From positions 1-5,663 of the forward strand of contig JAKFXJ010000144.1 in the NCBI GenBank assembly GCA_021731425.1: a DNA stretch of 5,663 nucleotides, read 5' to 3'. How positions within the stretch are numbered: the stretch's first letter is position 1; every line of letters starts with the position of its first letter. The position numbers and the translations under genes were made by a program. Shown here in pieces: positions 4,992-5,663 of the stretch. This stretch comes from Limnohabitans sp. (GTDB taxonomy: Bacteria; Pseudomonadota; Gammaproteobacteria; Burkholderiales; Burkholderiaceae_C). The notes beneath the pieces are model-generated. The model saw only the letters and a list, made by a program, of their open reading frames with translations. It was not told where the DNA came from and made no database searches.

Positions 4992-5663
4992 CAAAGGCGG
5001 GTGCTGATGGCCGTGTAGCCCTCGGCACGGCTGGCCACGGCGGCGGGCACTTGGCTGCCGTCTTGCGGTGTGACGTCAAAAATCGCGTTGAGCTGGCCCG
5101 TGCCGCTAGCACCGAAGTACGGCGTCACCATGTCCACACCGCCGTCATAGCCGGTCCAGCCCAAAGCGCCCATCAGCATGGCGGTGTCGTGCATGAAGCC
5201 TTCGCCGTGGCCTTTGCTGGCGTACTCGGGCAGCATTTCGCAAAAGGCTTTCCACTCGCGGTTGCCCCACATCTGCAGCACCTGCTTGTCGAGCTGCTCC
5301 AAAAACGGGCTCCATATCTTGTGGGCGAACTCGGGCGCCAAGCCGTTTTGCGCAAAACGGTGACTGAGTGAGCCACTGGCCAAAAACGCCACCTTGCCGT
5401 CGTAATGCTTTTCCACCGCCTCGCGCATGGCCCAGCCCAGGCGGGCGCTGTCGTTCAGGTAATGCACCATGCACAGCGCCGACACCGAGACCACCTTGAA
5501 GTGCTGGTCTTCGTTCATGTAGCGCAGCGGCACCAGCGTGCCGTATTCGGGGTCCAGCGTGGTGTTGTCGTGTGCCAGTGTTTCTACACCGTGTTCATTG
5601 GCCACTTTGGCCAGCAAGTGGCCCAGCTCGGGGTTGCCCGGTGACTCAAAAGCCATGTGGTTG
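4991..5663 (-). CDS. hpaD: 3,4-dihydroxyphenylacetate 2,3-dioxygenase, C-terminal part (partial at window edge)
   Basis: This is the ring-cleaving step of homoprotocatechuate breakdown: 3,4-dihydroxyphenylacetate plus O2 gives 5-carboxymethyl-2-hydroxymuconate semialdehyde in the cytoplasm. The reading frame stays open through the right window edge. The ATG at 5656 is internal, because the E. coli HpaD/HpcB family (about 283 residues) aligns from a point roughly 85 to 90 residues in, at GNPELG. Counting from that ATG, SGSLSHRF at 94-101 holds the conserved active-site His of class III (LigB-type) extradiol dioxygenases, and GEGFMHD at 151-157 holds the Glu of the 2-His-1-Glu iron site. The two iron-binding His residues would lie beyond the edge. 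After SGTGQLNAIF the protein runs on for about 28 residues, longer than the E. coli protein as I remember it. The stop is 12 bases before hpaF. Family assignment is firm; the true start cannot be seen. Confidence 0.93.
   Translation of the reverse strand, partial: NHMAFESPGNPELGHLLAKVANEHGVETLAHDNTTLDPEYGTLVPLRYMNEDQHFKVVSVSALCMVHYLNDSARLGWAMREAVEKHYDGKVAFLASGSLSHRFAQNGLAPEFAHKIWSPFLEQLDKQVLQMWGNREWKAFCEMLPEYASKGHGEGFMHDTAMLMGALGWTGYDGGVDMVTPYFGASGTGQLNAIFDVTPQDGSQVPAAVASRAEGYTAISTRL

Noticed and set aside
4073..5371. A 432-codon open frame on the plus strand across hpaH, hpaF and hpaD
   Set aside because: It lies antisense to three well-recognised genes, has unnatural His/Gly/Val-rich composition and no family resemblance. 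Long antisense frames are expected in GC-rich coding DNA.
5657..5663. The ATG at 5656 as the real start of hpaD
   Set aside because: The frame continues upstream to the window edge, and the iron-ligand His residues and first third of the family's usual length would be missing.

Overview
The window reads as chromosomal DNA from a GC-rich betaproteobacterium, most likely a Comamonadaceae-type Burkholderiales. This is inferred from the high GC content (about 60% by eye), the codon choice and the character of the proteins; it was not confirmed by any search. All seven supported genes lie on the minus strand, so the window is transcribed from right to left. They are packed as one probable operon. 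No convincing promoter is visible inside it.

The right-hand part (5663 down to 2761) is the lower half of the homoprotocatechuate (3,4-dihydroxyphenylacetate) meta-cleavage pathway, in the same order as the E. coli hpa/hpc cluster. It holds hpaD (ring-cleaving dioxygenase, cut by the window edge), hpaF (isomerase), hpaH (hydratase) and hpaI (aldolase). HpaD opens the aromatic ring, HpaF isomerises the later tricarboxylic intermediate, HpaH adds water, and HpaI cleaves the C7 product to pyruvate and succinate semialdehyde. The semialdehyde dehydrogenase (hpaE) and decarboxylase (hpaG) needed between these steps are not present. They would be expected beyond the right edge.

The left-hand part (2706 down to 39) replaces the transporter and hydroxylase genes that follow hpaI in E. 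coli. It is a tightly coupled trio: an adducin-like class II aldolase family protein, a ketopantoate-reductase-family oxidoreductase and a ten-helix EamA/DMT-type transporter. Consecutive genes overlap by four bases (ATGA, then GTGA), so the three are very probably translated together. Their substrate is unknown.

The two sizeable intergenic gaps both hold RNA-like structure. The 145-base gap between hpaH and hpaI contains a 30-pair imperfect inverted repeat. Four of its five mismatches become G-U pairs only when read on the operon's sense strand. The 54-base gap between hpaI and the class II aldolase gene contains a 9-bp hairpin spanning the hpaI stop codon, plus a competing 8-bp pairing that reaches the next gene's ribosome binding site. 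These gaps, and the uncharacterised trio, are the parts most worth a second look. The rest is a recognisable catabolic operon. I did not find evidence for a wholly new system such as a defence island, mobile element or CRISPR array.
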